This document shows positions 1 to 8,020 of a stretch of 64,000 bases of DNA, piece after piece; position 1 is the first letter of the stretch; each line of letters starts with the position of its first letter. Location: NCBI RefSeq assembly GCF_022829635.1, contig NZ_JAKSYO010000207.1:1-64000 (forward strand), given 5' to 3'. The notes under the pieces are model-generated. The model was not told the origin of the DNA. It searched no databases and saw only the letters and a program-made list of their open reading frames with translations. A program made the translations under genes and the position numbers. This stretch comes from Methylobacterium sp. E-066. GTDB lineage: Bacteria > Pseudomonadota > Alphaproteobacteria > Rhizobiales > Beijerinckiaceae.

Positions 1-1
1 C

Positions 2-115
2 AGCCGCAACCGGCGCCTCTGGAAGGATGCGGAAGCGACCCTCGCCTCCGCCAGAGCCTTCCTCTACGCCGCCGCCGTCATGATCCTCGTCAGACGCCTC
101 GCCCGATCACCCTGA
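2..115 (+). CDS. IS5-family transposase, C-terminal end only (cut by window edge)
   Basis: The reading frame enters from the left edge of the window and ends at TGA 113-115, giving 37 residues. They carry an RNRRLWKD...RAFLYAAAV...RRLAR pattern, which is the usual C-terminus of IS5-type DDE transposases (the last helices after the catalytic glutamate). The element end must lie within about 20 bases after the stop, because coding sequence for a TonB receptor on the opposite strand resumes by about position 130. The element therefore appears to have inserted into that receptor gene. The catalytic part lies outside the window, so whether the element is intact cannot be judged. Confidence 0.75.
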   Translation, partial: SRNRRLWKDAEATLASARAFLYAAAVMILVRRLARSP

Positions 116-125
116 CTTCTCGGAC

Positions 126-921
126 GGACTCTGAGGACGGGCGCGATGAAAAGCCGGTCGTCGCCGACGAAATTGCGGTAGCTGTTCTGGCTCCCGCCCG
201 CGAAGTTGAAGCGGTAGAGCAGCGTCTTCTCATCGTTGAGGGCACCACCGGAATCGACGGTGCCGCGGAACTGCTCGAACGAGCCCCAGAGCCCGCCCAT
301 CTCGACGAAGCGGGTGGCGGTGGGCTGCTTGGTGATGATGTTGACCAGGCCACCGGGGTCGCTGCGACCGAACAGGGCGCCGCCCGCCCCCTTCAGTACC
401 TCGATCCGCTCGATGTTCTGGGTGTCGATGAGCGGTGGCGGGCCGCCGCGGTTGGTCGCCAGGCCGTTGCGGTAGACCTCGGCCGTTGTCACGCCGCGGA
501 TGGCGTACGCGAATGTGCCGAGGCCGCCGAAGTTATTCGTCTGGGTGAGCCCGGGTACGTAGTCGAAGGCGCGGTCGACGCGCGTGGCGTTGACGTCGGT
601 GATGAGCTCGCGCGGCACCACCGTGACCACCTGCGGGACATCGAGCTGGCGGGTGTTGGTCTTGGTGCTCGATACCGCACGGTCGGAACGGAAGCCGGGG
701 GTTGGCCCGATCAGGCTGATCGCGTCGACGGAGCGACCGAGGACGTCCGGGTGGACGGGTTTACCTGCGTCAGCCTCGATCGAGAGTGTGTCCAGGGCGA
801 CCGCCGCGTCCTGGGCTTGCACCTCGGATGTCAGTAGGCCAGCCGCAAGGAACGTACTCCTACGAAGGAGGCGCGAGAGGCGGCGTTGTCGCCAACGAGG
901 AAACTGGAGAACGAAGACCAT
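126..921 (-). pseudogene. TonB-dependent outer-membrane receptor, truncated by an IS element
   Basis: About 265 residues remain of a receptor that is normally 700 or more. The chosen start at 921 gives an arginine-rich n-region, a hydrophobic stretch (FLAAGLLTS) and a VQAQ signal-peptidase site; an upstream in-frame ATG at 1020 lacks this logic and overlaps the riboswitch side of the leader. The plug domain follows: TKTNTRQLDVPQ, VVPRELI, the AIRG motif, IERIEVLKG and GGLVNIITK. Only the first barrel strands are present before the frame runs into the IS sequence near 130. It belongs to the siderophore-receptor group by sequence, but the cobalamin riboswitch upstream suggests uptake of corrinoid, cobalt or a related ligand. 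It should be non-functional as it stands, since no beta-barrel can form. Confidence 0.8.
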
Positions 922-1044
922 CGGGCGAGCCCCACCGCTTGCCGGGGCCGCATGTCGATGGAGCGCGCGTGCGCGATGAAGGTCTGATGGACCCGCGTCG
1001 AACGGCGACCCACCGGACACCCCGCCCGCGAGACCAAAACAACC

Positions 1045-1245
1045 GCCAAGGCAGGTCTCCTGGCTAACGGGTCATCACCTCTGCCTGACCTTCCCAGCAC
1101 GAGATGCCAGTGGTCATGTTCGGCAGCGGCTCACCGCTCACAGTTGCGGGGGCAGCTCCGGTCTCGCCCTTGCAGGCTTCACCGAATTCCCTCTTAGCTC
1201 ACGATCACGGGACCGTGAGAACCTTGACGGTTCCACCGGCACTTT
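1045..1245 (-). promoter_or_regulatory. Cobalamin (B12) riboswitch
   Basis: Read on the minus strand, the leader shows the conserved order of the AdoCbl-type riboswitch: GGGAATTCGGTG, then GCTGCCCCCGCAACTGT, a short arm with CCACTGG, GGGAAGGTC, GATGACCCG and the closing AGCCAGGAGACCTGCC. The match to the B12-box consensus is near complete. It sits about 125 nt upstream of the receptor start at 921, the usual distance for control of translation or of a terminator. B12 would be expected to repress the receptor. The outer 5' boundary (about 1245) is approximate. Confidence 0.93.
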
Positions 1246-1249
1246 TTGA

Positions 1250-1578
1250 GACGACAAGTCAACGGAGTAGAAACCCACGCTTGGGGGCACGACGTAGGTG
1301 AGCTGTTTGAGCCTGTGGATGTGTCTATTACGCCACAACGGCAGCGGCACGATCCAGCTGTTCCGAAAGGGCGTTGCAACCTGCTCAATCCGACGATGAA
1401 CGTCCGCTTAGAAAGGAGTGGGCCAGCGGACGTGTACGGCGAGTTTGGGTAGGTGGAGGGCCGCTTATCCGGTGGAACGTCTCCGAAGCGGACCGGCAGC
1501 TTTCGGCCAAGAGCTACCAAAGCCAGCCCGCCGTACTGCCTGGAAGCAGACCTTTCGGCCTTCTGGAATGGGTCCTGG
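1250..1578. other. Non-coding stretch between riboswitch and IS element
   Basis: I see no supported gene here. At 1483-1506 there is an imperfect hairpin of the form CCGAAGC...GCTTTCGG that recurs near 10455 and at 15119 in this window. The promoter of the riboswitch-controlled receptor should lie at the left of this stretch, but no clear -35/-10 pair can be named. Confidence 0.5.
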
Positions 1579-3241
1579 CTGTGTCAAAACCCCGATAGTG
1601 GTAGCTTTCCTCTGCACGAGCGGAGGACGGCATGGGACGGTTTGTTGTCGGTGCCGAGCGCGATCAGACGACGCTGTTTCCGCCTTGCCTGGAAGACTGG
1701 ATCGCTGAGGACAACCCTGTCCGTGTTGTCGATGCCTTCGTGGAGGCCCTGGAACTCGGCGCGCTCGGCTTTGCGGGCGTCGATGCGGCACGGACGGGTC
1801 GACCGGGCTACCATCCGGCCGCCCTGCTGAAGCTCTACGTCTACGGCTATCTCAACCGGGTCCCATCGAGCCGACGGCTGGAGCGCGAGGCGGGCCGCAA
1901 CGTCGAGGTCATGTGGCTGACCGGCCAGCTGTCGCCCGATCATAAGACCATTGCCGAGTTCCGTCGGCAGAACGGCTCCGCCATCGGACGCGTCTGTGCC
2001 CGCTTTGTCGCCTTGTGCCGCACGATGGGCCTTCTGACGGGGACGTGCGTCGCGATCGACGGCTCGAAGTTCAAGGCGGTCAACAATCGCGACCGCAACT
2101 TCACGCAAGGCAAGCTCGACCGGCGTCGCCAGCAGATCGAGGAGAGCGTGTCACGCTACCTCTCGCAGCTCGACACGGCCGATCGTCAGGACCCCACGCC
2201 GGAACTGGCAGCCAAGGTGGAGCGGCTGAAGGAGAAGATCGCTCGACTCGGGCAGGAGATGGAGCGGCTGGCGGGGTTGGAGGAGCAGATGAAGGCGGCG
2301 CCCGACCGGCAGGTCTCGCTGACCGATCCCGATGCGCGATCGATGGCCACCAGCGGGCGTGGCTCGGGCGTGGTGGGCTATAACGTCCAGGTGGCGGTCG
2401 AGACCGAGCATCATCTGATCGTCGCACACGCGGTCACCAATGCCGGCTCGGACCGGGCGCAGCTCAGCGGCATGGCCGCACGGGCCAAAGAGGCTCTGGA
2501 GGCGGACACGCTCGATGCGGTGGCCGACCGGGGTTACTATTCGAGTGAACAGATCCTGGCCTGCGAACGCGCCGGCATCACCGTGACGCTGCCCCGGCCG
2601 ATGACCTCGGGCGCGAAGGCGGCCGGGCGCTTCGGTAAGGAAGACTTCTTCTACCGTCGCCAAGACAACACCTACCTGTGTCCAGCGGGTCAGACGCTGT
2701 CCTATCGGCACACCTCGGTCGAGAATGGTTTGACGCTGCATCGTTACTGGACGAACGTCTGCCCGACCTGCCCGATGAAGGCGGACTGCACGACGGGCAA
2801 GGAGCGCCGGGTGACACGGTGGGAGCACGAGGACGTGCTGGAGGCCGTGCAGCGCCGGTTGGACGGCGATCCGCTGGCCATGCGGGTCCGGCGCGAGACG
2901 GTCGAGCACCCCTTTGGCACGCTGAAGGCGCGGATGGGGGCGACGCACTTCCTGACCAAGACCCTGCCGCGCGTCTCGACGGAGATGGCACTCCAGGTCC
3001 TGGCCTACAATCTGACGCGTGTTCTCAACATCCTGGGAAGCCGGAAGCTCTTGGCAGCCATCCCCGCCTGAGCAAGAGCCTTGGATCGCTCACTGAGGGA
3101 CTGAAAAGCCGTCCAACAGCGCCTTCAACGCAAACGGATTGTCGCTCGACCACAAAAGCTCGCTCCAAGCGATGGAACGCCCATTCTCGCAAGAGTGGGG
3201 GGCACCCGAGCACAAAGCCCATTCCCGGCGTTTTGACACGG
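1579..3241 (+). mobile_element. IS1182-family insertion sequence
   Basis: The element is about 1.66 kb and carries one transposase gene. Its ends are imperfect inverted repeats of about 23 bp sharing the block GTGTCAAAAC (left 1581-1590; right, as its complement, 3230-3239), with 17 of 23 positions matching. CCTGG occurs directly outside both ends (1574-1578 and 3242-3246), which may be a 5-bp target duplication; because the ends were placed partly from this repeat, the exact borders are uncertain by one or two bases. It lies upstream of the riboswitch-controlled receptor and interrupts no recognisable gene. Confidence 0.85.
1632..3071 (+). CDS. IS1182-family DDE transposase
   Basis: This 479-residue protein has the family layout. 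An N-terminal DUF772-like helical domain (about residues 20-110, with GRPGYHPAALLKLYVYGYL) is followed by the first catalytic aspartate in AIDGSKFK (D143). A charged coiled coil (about 155-245) is inserted before the second catalytic region (AVADRGYYS). A cysteine cluster (VCPTCPMKADC) precedes the last motif (ETVEHPFGTLKARMG), which supplies the glutamate. Length and motif order are those of an intact, probably active, enzyme. The ATG follows GGAGGACGG at a good spacing. It is bounded by the terminal inverted repeats of its element. Confidence 0.95.
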   Translation: MGRFVVGAERDQTTLFPPCLEDWIAEDNPVRVVDAFVEALELGALGFAGVDAARTGRPGYHPAALLKLYVYGYLNRVPSSRRLEREAGRNVEVMWLTGQLSPDHKTIAEFRRQNGSAIGRVCARFVALCRTMGLLTGTCVAIDGSKFKAVNNRDRNFTQGKLDRRRQQIEESVSRYLSQLDTADRQDPTPELAAKVERLKEKIARLGQEMERLAGLEEQMKAAPDRQVSLTDPDARSMATSGRGSGVVGYNVQVAVETEHHLIVAHAVTNAGSDRAQLSGMAARAKEALEADTLDAVADRGYYSSEQILACERAGITVTLPRPMTSGAKAAGRFGKEDFFYRRQDNTYLCPAGQTLSYRHTSVENGLTLHRYWTNVCPTCPMKADCTTGKERRVTRWEHEDVLEAVQRRLDGDPLAMRVRRETVEHPFGTLKARMGATHFLTKTLPRVSTEMALQVLAYNLTRVLNILGSRKLLAAIPA

Positions 3242-3267
3242 CCTGGGTCGTGAGCAGACTCTGGGCT

Positions 3268-3414
3268 TCACGCTGGGAAGATATGCAGCATCGTGCCGAT
3301 CACGCCGAGCACACCCATACCGATCAGTGCCGCCGTGATGTATAGCCGCATCCAGCTCTCACTTTTGGTGGACGCACGACCGTCGTCGTCTGGATCTTCA
3401 AACCAATCTGTCAC
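3268..3414 (-). CDS. Possible small single-span membrane protein
   Basis: A 48-residue frame begins with GTG (VTDWFEDPDDDGR...). It has an acidic N-terminus, a basic/polar linker, and then one hydrophobic helix (about residues 26-45, with ITAALIGMGVLGVIG) ending near the C-terminus. The layout acidic tail + single membrane span is that of many small alphaproteobacterial inner-membrane proteins. There is no strong Shine-Dalgarno sequence before the GTG, and a shorter product starting at the internal ATG (27 residues) is possible. It starts 25 bases to the right of the IS end. Function unknown; it could also be chance. Confidence 0.4.
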   Translation of the reverse strand: MTDWFEDPDDDGRASTKSESWMRLYITAALIGMGVLGVIGTMLHIFPA

Positions 3415-3531
3415 GTAGTTCTATCATATCTGGCAAGTTGATGAGCGGCCTATGTAAGCTGCGCGACGATGAGATGACCTTGGTATCTTCCTTCAACTTG
3501 CCTGTGGCCTTCGAGCGATCTGCTCGATCGG

Positions 3532-4749
3532 CTACGACGAGTTCGTCAGCGACATGACGACGTGCATAAAGCTCGCGAGACCCGCGCTCCGCACCGGGTG
3601 GAAGGGCTTGGCCTGAGCTTCGCAGTATCGTTTCAGGTGAAGGCTCGCCTCGTGGCTGACACAGCTCACGGGGAACACCGCTAGATCCGCTTGCCCAACC
3701 AGCCCCGCCAGGAGGCACAGGTTGTCCTCGATGCCGCCGTCGTGGTTGAGCAGCCTGCCGCCCTTAGCCTCCACAAAGCGGCGGAGATTGGCCACCTGAC
3801 GCTGCCGACCGCCAACATAGAGGATGATCCGCCCGTCGAGCCGTCCTGATGCTCGGCCATCGGCAGTATCTATTCTCGGCTCATCCAGCGCCGCTTCGAG
3901 GGCAGCCAGTTCCCTTTCTGCGGCTGAGCGGCGGGCTATTTCCGCGGCGAGATCAGCGCTGAGGCGTTCGGCTGCGCCAGCCAGCACTGCAAGCCGCTCC
4001 TCCAACGCAGTCGCATGCGCAGTCTCCCGGGCCAGCCGCACCTCAAGGCCGCGCGTGGACGGCGGCTCGACAGCCGTAGTCGCCGGGATGAGGCGCTCAG
4101 TTTCGATCGCCTGGGTGCGCTTCCCGAGATCGTCGCGCTCGCGCATGAGCGCCATGATGCGCTCGTCCCGTGCTGCGAGCGCTTCATCACGTCGTCCCAA
4201 CTCATCTTCGAGATGGCGCAGGCGGCGGATGTCGGCCCGGTTCGACTGACCGACGAGGTGGGAGAGCATATGCACCTCCCCAAAGATATCCTGCACCAGG
4301 GGCCAATCGGTCGCTGGATGGGTAATCGCCGCCCAGTAAGCGCCTGGGATCTCGCCGCGCTCCAGGGAGACTTTCCATAAGGCCCGTACCGCATCGGCTG
4401 TGCGGGCCTCGTCGAAGCGTTCGATCTCGCGCTCGTGCCGCCGGTCCAGCGTCTTCTGCAGCAGTCGACCACCGCCATCCTTGCGGCCGGCGATCTGGAC
4501 GATCTCGCCGTGCAGCCGGTGCTCGCTGATCGTCCGCGCGTCAGCACGGCCGAGTTTGGCCAGGATCGCGCGAGCCTCGGCGTTGGTCAGGCAGGTGCCG
4601 ACGATCGAGCAGTGCAGGTTCTCGGCAAGCTCCCAGATCCGATCGCGCGGCTTGTCAGCCGGGTCGACGGCGGGCGGCACGAATGGTGGGTGGCCGGCTG
4701 CCGCGAGAGCGCGCAGGGCAGGACCGTCGAGGTAGGCGTGGGGCGGCAT
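3532..4749 (-). CDS. DUF2325 domain protein
   Basis: The 405-residue protein ends in a DUF2325 domain (about residues 310-400) with the family signatures ILYVGGR, the HDGGIEDN segment, a VFPVSCVSHEA segment and a final AKPFHPVRSAGLASF. Residues of about 175-300 form an alanine/arginine/glutamate-rich coiled coil. The N-terminal third carries a CSIVGTCLT motif often paired with this domain. The biochemical role of DUF2325 is not established. Context is informative: it is transcribed in the same direction as the ModE-like regulator next door, and a copy of the 22-bp dyad also found before the alcohol dehydrogenase and second ModA genes lies 17-38 bases upstream of its ATG. It therefore probably belongs to a molybdate-responsive regulon. 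Confidence 0.85.
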   Translation of the reverse strand: MPPHAYLDGPALRALAAAGHPPFVPPAVDPADKPRDRIWELAENLHCSIVGTCLTNAEARAILAKLGRADARTISEHRLHGEIVQIAGRKDGGGRLLQKTLDRRHEREIERFDEARTADAVRALWKVSLERGEIPGAYWAAITHPATDWPLVQDIFGEVHMLSHLVGQSNRADIRRLRHLEDELGRRDEALAARDERIMALMRERDDLGKRTQAIETERLIPATTAVEPPSTRGLEVRLARETAHATALEERLAVLAGAAERLSADLAAEIARRSAAERELAALEAALDEPRIDTADGRASGRLDGRIILYVGGRQRQVANLRRFVEAKGGRLLNHDGGIEDNLCLLAGLVGQADLAVFPVSCVSHEASLHLKRYCEAQAKPFHPVRSAGLASFMHVVMSLTNSS

Positions 4750-4765
4750 CGGCGTCTCGGCAGGC

Positions 4766-4787
4766 GCTATATCCGTTCAGATACAGC
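4766..4787. promoter_or_regulatory. Candidate ModE-type operator, copy A
   Basis: The 22-bp dyad begins GCTATATCCGTTC and ends GATACAGC, with half-sites GCTATAT / ATACAGC. Its first 13 bases are identical to copy C (8877-8898) read on the opposite strand, and its outer arms match copy B (5264-5285). It lies between the ModE-like gene and the DUF2325 start, where it could block the DUF2325 promoter. The TATA-centred arms resemble known ModE boxes in general form. Binding by the local ModE-like protein is inferred. Confidence 0.65.
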
Positions 4788-4813
4788 ACTCTGTCCAAAA
4801 ACAACCGGCTTGC

Positions 4814-5182
4814 CTAGAGGGAGGCCGTGGGTGGCTCGTCGTTCGCGTTCCGTTCAGAGGCGACAATCCGGTCGAGGAATGGGGCTGCAACTCGATCAGC
4901 GGCACGCTCGATCGCGCGGTAGTGCGCGACCAGATCCGCTCCGAGGGTCGACAGGCGCGCGCCGCCTCCCGCCTTGCCACCGATCTGAGCCTCGACCACC
5001 GGCCGTCCGAAACCGCTGTTCATCGCCTCGACCAGCATCCAAGCCCGGCGGTAGGACATACCGAGCGCCCGCCCGGCGGCGGATATCGAGCCGTGCTCGG
5101 CGATCATCTCCAGGAGCTGCACCTTACCCGGACCGATGCGGTTGCCGGGTGCAACGTCGATACGGATGCTCAGGCTTGCCAT
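4814..5182 (-). CDS. modE: ModE-like molybdate-dependent transcription regulator (HTH domain only)
   Basis: This 122-residue protein is the N-terminal winged-HTH domain of the ModE/LysR type: GPGKVQLLEMIAEHGSISAAGRALGMSYRRAWMLV (about residues 18-53) followed by MNSGFGRPVV and a GGKAGGGARLS wing. Full-length E. coli ModE has two extra Mop-type molybdate-binding domains, and none is present here, so it either senses molybdate through another protein or works like the short ModE forms. The separate Mop gene at 7275 could supply the missing domain; that is inference. It is divergent from the alcohol dehydrogenase-ModA-Mop genes, with the candidate operator copy B in between (5264-5285), so it may regulate both directions. 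Confidence 0.85.
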   Translation of the reverse strand: MASLSIRIDVAPGNRIGPGKVQLLEMIAEHGSISAAGRALGMSYRRAWMLVEAMNSGFGRPVVEAQIGGKAGGGARLSTLGADLVAHYRAIERAADRVAAPFLDRIVASERNANDEPPTASL

Positions 5183-5263
5183 CGGACCTTCTCAGACGCT
5201 CCAGCTTCGTCACAACGCGGCTTGAACGCGATCGTGCTGGGCAAGATCGAGCCCCTTTCCGAC

Positions 5264-5285
5264 GCTGTATCTGGTTGTATATAGC
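5264..5285. promoter_or_regulatory. Candidate ModE-type operator, copy B
   Basis: The dyad starts GCTGTATCTG and ends GTATATAGC, an inverted pair GCTgTAT / ATAtAGC. It lies in the 107-bp gap between the divergent ModE-like gene (start 5182) and the first gene of the plus-strand run, where it could control both directions. It shares arm sequence with copies A and C. Confidence 0.65.
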
Positions 5286-5351
5286 CGGGTGACGGGACGG
5301 GTGCTTGCCCAGCCCCTGTCCATGCGCTCCTCGTTCTTCCAGGTCCAGACT

Positions 5352-6407
5352 ATGTTCCAGTGCACCGGCTACGCTGCCCAGAGCGCCGAAACGCCGCTCG
5401 CGCCCTTCAGCTTCGAGCGTCGTGATCCTGGCGCATCCGACATCGAGATCGAGATCGTCTATTGCGGCGTCTGTCACTCAGACCTGCACACGGTCCGCGA
5501 TGAGTGGGGCGGTACGCTCTACCCAAGCGTGCCCGGTCACGAGATCGTCGGTCGGGTCACCCGGGTCGGTGCCGAGGTCAAGACTTTCAAACCAGGCGAT
5601 CTGGCGGGCGTCGGATGCATGGTCGCCTCCTGCCGCGAGTGCTCCAGCTGTCGCGAAGGCCTAGAGCAGTACTGCGAGCCGGGCTTTACCGGCACCTACA
5701 ACGGTCCCGAGTCGCAGACCGGCGGCCATACCTTCGGGGGCTATTCGAGCCACATCGTCGTCGACAGTCACTTCGTCCTGCGCATCCCGGAAAACCTCGA
5801 TCTCGCCGGCGTCGCCCCGCTGCTGTGTGCCGGCATCACGACCTACTCGCCGCTGCGCCACTGGAAAGTCGGGCCGGGTCAGAAGGTCGGTATCGTGGGT
5901 CTTGGCGGACTCGGGCACATGGGCCTGAAGCTCGCTCACGCCATGGGTGCGCAGGTGACGCTGTTCACGACCTCGCCGGGGAAGGAAGCCGACGCCAAGC
6001 GGCTCGGGGCCGACGCGGTGGTGATCTCCAAGGATGCCGACGCCATGGCCGCCCAGGGCGAGAGCTTCGACTTCATCCTCGATACGGTCGCGGCCGAGCA
6101 CGACATCAACGCCTACCTCGCCCTGCTCAAGCGTGACGCCACGCTGGTTCAGGTCGGGGCGCCCGAGAAACCCCTGCCGATGCAGGTGTTCAGCGTGATC
6201 TGGCGGCGGCGCAACTTCGCCGGATCCCTGATCGGCGGCATCGCTGAGACGCAGGAAATGCTCGATTTCTGCTCCGAACATGGCATCACCTCGGACATCG
6301 AGATGATCCCGATCGACCAGATCGAGACCGCCTACGCCCGCATGCTCAAGAGCGACGTGAAATACCGCTTCGTCATCGATATGGCATCGCTTCCGAAAGC
6401 GGCTTGA
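5352..6407 (+). CDS. yahK: NAD(P)-dependent zinc alcohol/aldehyde dehydrogenase, YahK type
   Basis: The protein (351 residues from the chosen start) is a medium-chain zinc dehydrogenase of the cinnamyl-alcohol/YahK group, which reduce a wide range of aldehydes with NADPH. Visible features are the catalytic-zinc cysteine in CGVCHSDLH (C38), GHE at 62-64, the structural-zinc cysteines C94, C97, C100 and C108, the Rossmann motif GLGGLGHMG, and the closing KYRFVID. The ATG at 5352 aligns with the usual N-terminus of the family; in-frame GTG 5289 and ATG 5322 would add an atypical extension. It is followed at once by ModA and preceded by the candidate ModE-type operator. Control of such an enzyme together with molybdate genes is unexpected. 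Confidence 0.88.
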   Translation: MFQCTGYAAQSAETPLAPFSFERRDPGASDIEIEIVYCGVCHSDLHTVRDEWGGTLYPSVPGHEIVGRVTRVGAEVKTFKPGDLAGVGCMVASCRECSSCREGLEQYCEPGFTGTYNGPESQTGGHTFGGYSSHIVVDSHFVLRIPENLDLAGVAPLLCAGITTYSPLRHWKVGPGQKVGIVGLGGLGHMGLKLAHAMGAQVTLFTTSPGKEADAKRLGADAVVISKDADAMAAQGESFDFILDTVAAEHDINAYLALLKRDATLVQVGAPEKPLPMQVFSVIWRRRNFAGSLIGGIAETQEMLDFCSEHGITSDIEMIPIDQIETAYARMLKSDVKYRFVIDMASLPKAA

Positions 6408-6457
6408 GCCATCCCCAGCCCGACATCCACCGCAGCCCCCTCAAGGACCGTATCCGC

Positions 6458-7237
6458 ATGCGCAGCCTGATCCGCTCCGGCCTCGTTGCCGCCCTGCTCC
6501 TCGCTGCCGGCGTGGCGCAGGCGGCCGACACCGCGACCGTGTTTGCTGCCGCGAGCCTCAAGAATGCCCTGGACGATGCTGGCAAGGCGTTCAGCGCGCA
6601 GACCGGCGTCGAACTCAAGGCGAGCTATGCAGCGTCATCGGCGCTCGCCCGCCAGATCGAGGCGGGTGCGCCTGCTGACCTGTTCGCCTCGGCCGACCTC
6701 GAATGGATGGACTACCTCGCCAAGAAGAACCTCATCCGTCCGAACACCCGAGTGAGCCTACTCGGCAACCGCCTGGTCCTGATCGCGCCACGCGATGCGA
6801 AGGAGAGCGCAGTCGCCTTCACCCCGGAGGCGTTCTCAGCAGCGCTGGGTCCGGATGGTCGGCTCGCCACGGGCGAGGTCAATTCGGTGCCGATCGGCAA
6901 GTACGCCAAGGTCGCCTTCGAGAAGCTCGGCCTCTGGAGCGCGGTCCAGCCTCGCCTCGCACCGAGCGACAACGTGCGCGCTGCCCTGTTGCTGGTCTCG
7001 CGCGGCGAGGTCCCGCTCGGTGTCGTCTACGAAAGCGATGCCCGCTCCGATCCTGGCGTGAAGGTCGTAGGCGTATTCCCAGCGGACAGCCACCCGCCGG
7101 TCGTGTACCCGTTCGCCGTCACCACGGACGCGAAGGGCGAGGGTGCGCAGCGCTTTCTGGACTACCTCCAGAGCGCGGCGGCTAAGCCCTTCTTCGAGGC
7201 CCAGGGCTTCAGCGTCATCGAGGGCGGCAAGCAGTGA
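6458..7237 (+). CDS. modA: Molybdate-binding periplasmic protein ModA
   Basis: The 259-residue protein has a signal peptide cut after VAQA and then the ModA pattern: VFAAASLKNALDD, SYAASSALARQIEAGAPADLFASAD, the central ATGEVNSVPIGKYAK loop, and VPLGVVYESDA. These serines, alanines and the tyrosine line the oxyanion pocket in ModA structures. It should capture molybdate or tungstate in the periplasm for a ModBC transporter, yet neither ModB nor ModC lies in the window. The ATG at 6458 follows an AAGGA Shine-Dalgarno sequence and begins the signal peptide; the upstream TTG overlapping the dehydrogenase stop is less likely. Confidence 0.93.
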   Translation: MRSLIRSGLVAALLLAAGVAQAADTATVFAAASLKNALDDAGKAFSAQTGVELKASYAASSALARQIEAGAPADLFASADLEWMDYLAKKNLIRPNTRVSLLGNRLVLIAPRDAKESAVAFTPEAFSAALGPDGRLATGEVNSVPIGKYAKVAFEKLGLWSAVQPRLAPSDNVRAALLLVSRGEVPLGVVYESDARSDPGVKVVGVFPADSHPPVVYPFAVTTDAKGEGAQRFLDYLQSAAAKPFFEAQGFSVIEGGKQ

Positions 7238-7274
7238 CCGGTCCCGTATCGGGCTCAGTAGGAAGGCGAATCTC

Positions 7275-7484
7275 GTGAAGATCAGCGCACGCAACGTCAT
7301 CAAGGGCACGGTGGTCTCGGTCGACAAGGGCGCCACCACGGCGCACGTCAAAATCGAGATCAGCCCCGGCCAAGTGGTCACCTCCTCCATCACCAACGAG
7401 GCGGTCGACAGCTTGAAGCTCGTGGTCGGTGGCCAGGCCTACGCGGTGGTGAAGGCCTCCGACGTCATGATCGCGGTCGACTGA
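7275..7484 (+). CDS. mop: Mop (molbindin) single-domain molybdate-binding protein
   Basis: The 69-residue protein matches the classic Mop/TOBE domain along its whole length: KISARNVIKGTVVSVDKGA, THVKIEI-like strand, VVTSSITNEAVDSL and the final AYAVVKASDVMI. Such proteins form hexamers that bind several molybdate or tungstate ions in the cytoplasm as storage or buffering. The GTG start at 7275 is preceded by GGAAGG. It lies 37 bases after ModA and two bases before the next gene, so it is part of the same operon. With a ModE protein that lacks its own Mop domains next door, a partner role in sensing is possible but unproven. Confidence 0.95.
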   Translation: MKISARNVIKGTVVSVDKGATTAHVKIEISPGQVVTSSITNEAVDSLKLVVGGQAYAVVKASDVMIAVD

Positions 7485-7486
7485 CG

Positions 7487-7996
7487 ATGATCATCTCCCG
7501 CGCTATCCTCACTGCCGGACTGGTAGCCATCTTGGTCACTTCGGCTACGGCCGAGGACGCACCGGCCTGTGCGAGCTTCGCATGGTCGATAGCGCGGGAG
7601 CAGACCGCATTCGCTGCGCCGAGCCTGTCCACCCTGGCGTCCGGATCGGCTTTGTCGAGCGAGGCTGGCGCGGCGCAGCTGACCCTGAAGCCTGCTGCGG
7701 AGATCGCGCTACCCGTCCCGTCCGAGAGACCGGCGAAGCCCGATACGTTCTCAGGCTTCGTGACGGCCACGGTACCGGCTGCGGGTACCTATCAGGTGAC
7801 GCTCTCGGACGAGGCCTGGATCGATGTCAGCCAGGATGGCCGGTCGACCCTGAAGCCTGCGGCCCACAGCGGCAAGACGGGCTGCCCGGGCGTGCGTAAG
7901 AGCGTGCGTTTCGCTCTCGATGCCGGCCCGGTGACGATCGAGATCAGCCGCGCAGCAGGCCCACAGATCAAGTTCGACCTCCTCAAAGCCGAGTAG
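7487..7996 (+). CDS. Putative periplasmic protein of unknown function
   Basis: I do not recognise a family. The 169-residue product has a clear signal peptide (MIISRAILTAGLVAILVTSATA, cut before EDAPAC) and then a beta-rich mature region with an FSGFVTATVPAAGTYQVTLSDEAWIDV segment and a CPGVRKSVRFAL segment. The layout resembles small sandwich-type domains such as pre-peptidase C-terminal domains. Two cysteines in the mature part could form a disulfide. It starts two bases after the Mop stop, so it is co-translated with the molybdate genes. It could bind or protect an exported molybdoenzyme or the binding protein; this is speculation from position only. Confidence 0.75.
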   Translation: MIISRAILTAGLVAILVTSATAEDAPACASFAWSIAREQTAFAAPSLSTLASGSALSSEAGAAQLTLKPAAEIALPVPSERPAKPDTFSGFVTATVPAAGTYQVTLSDEAWIDVSQDGRSTLKPAAHSGKTGCPGVRKSVRFALDAGPVTIEISRAAGPQIKFDLLKAE

Positions 7997-8020
7997 CCAT
8001 GCGATGGCGCAACGAATCCT

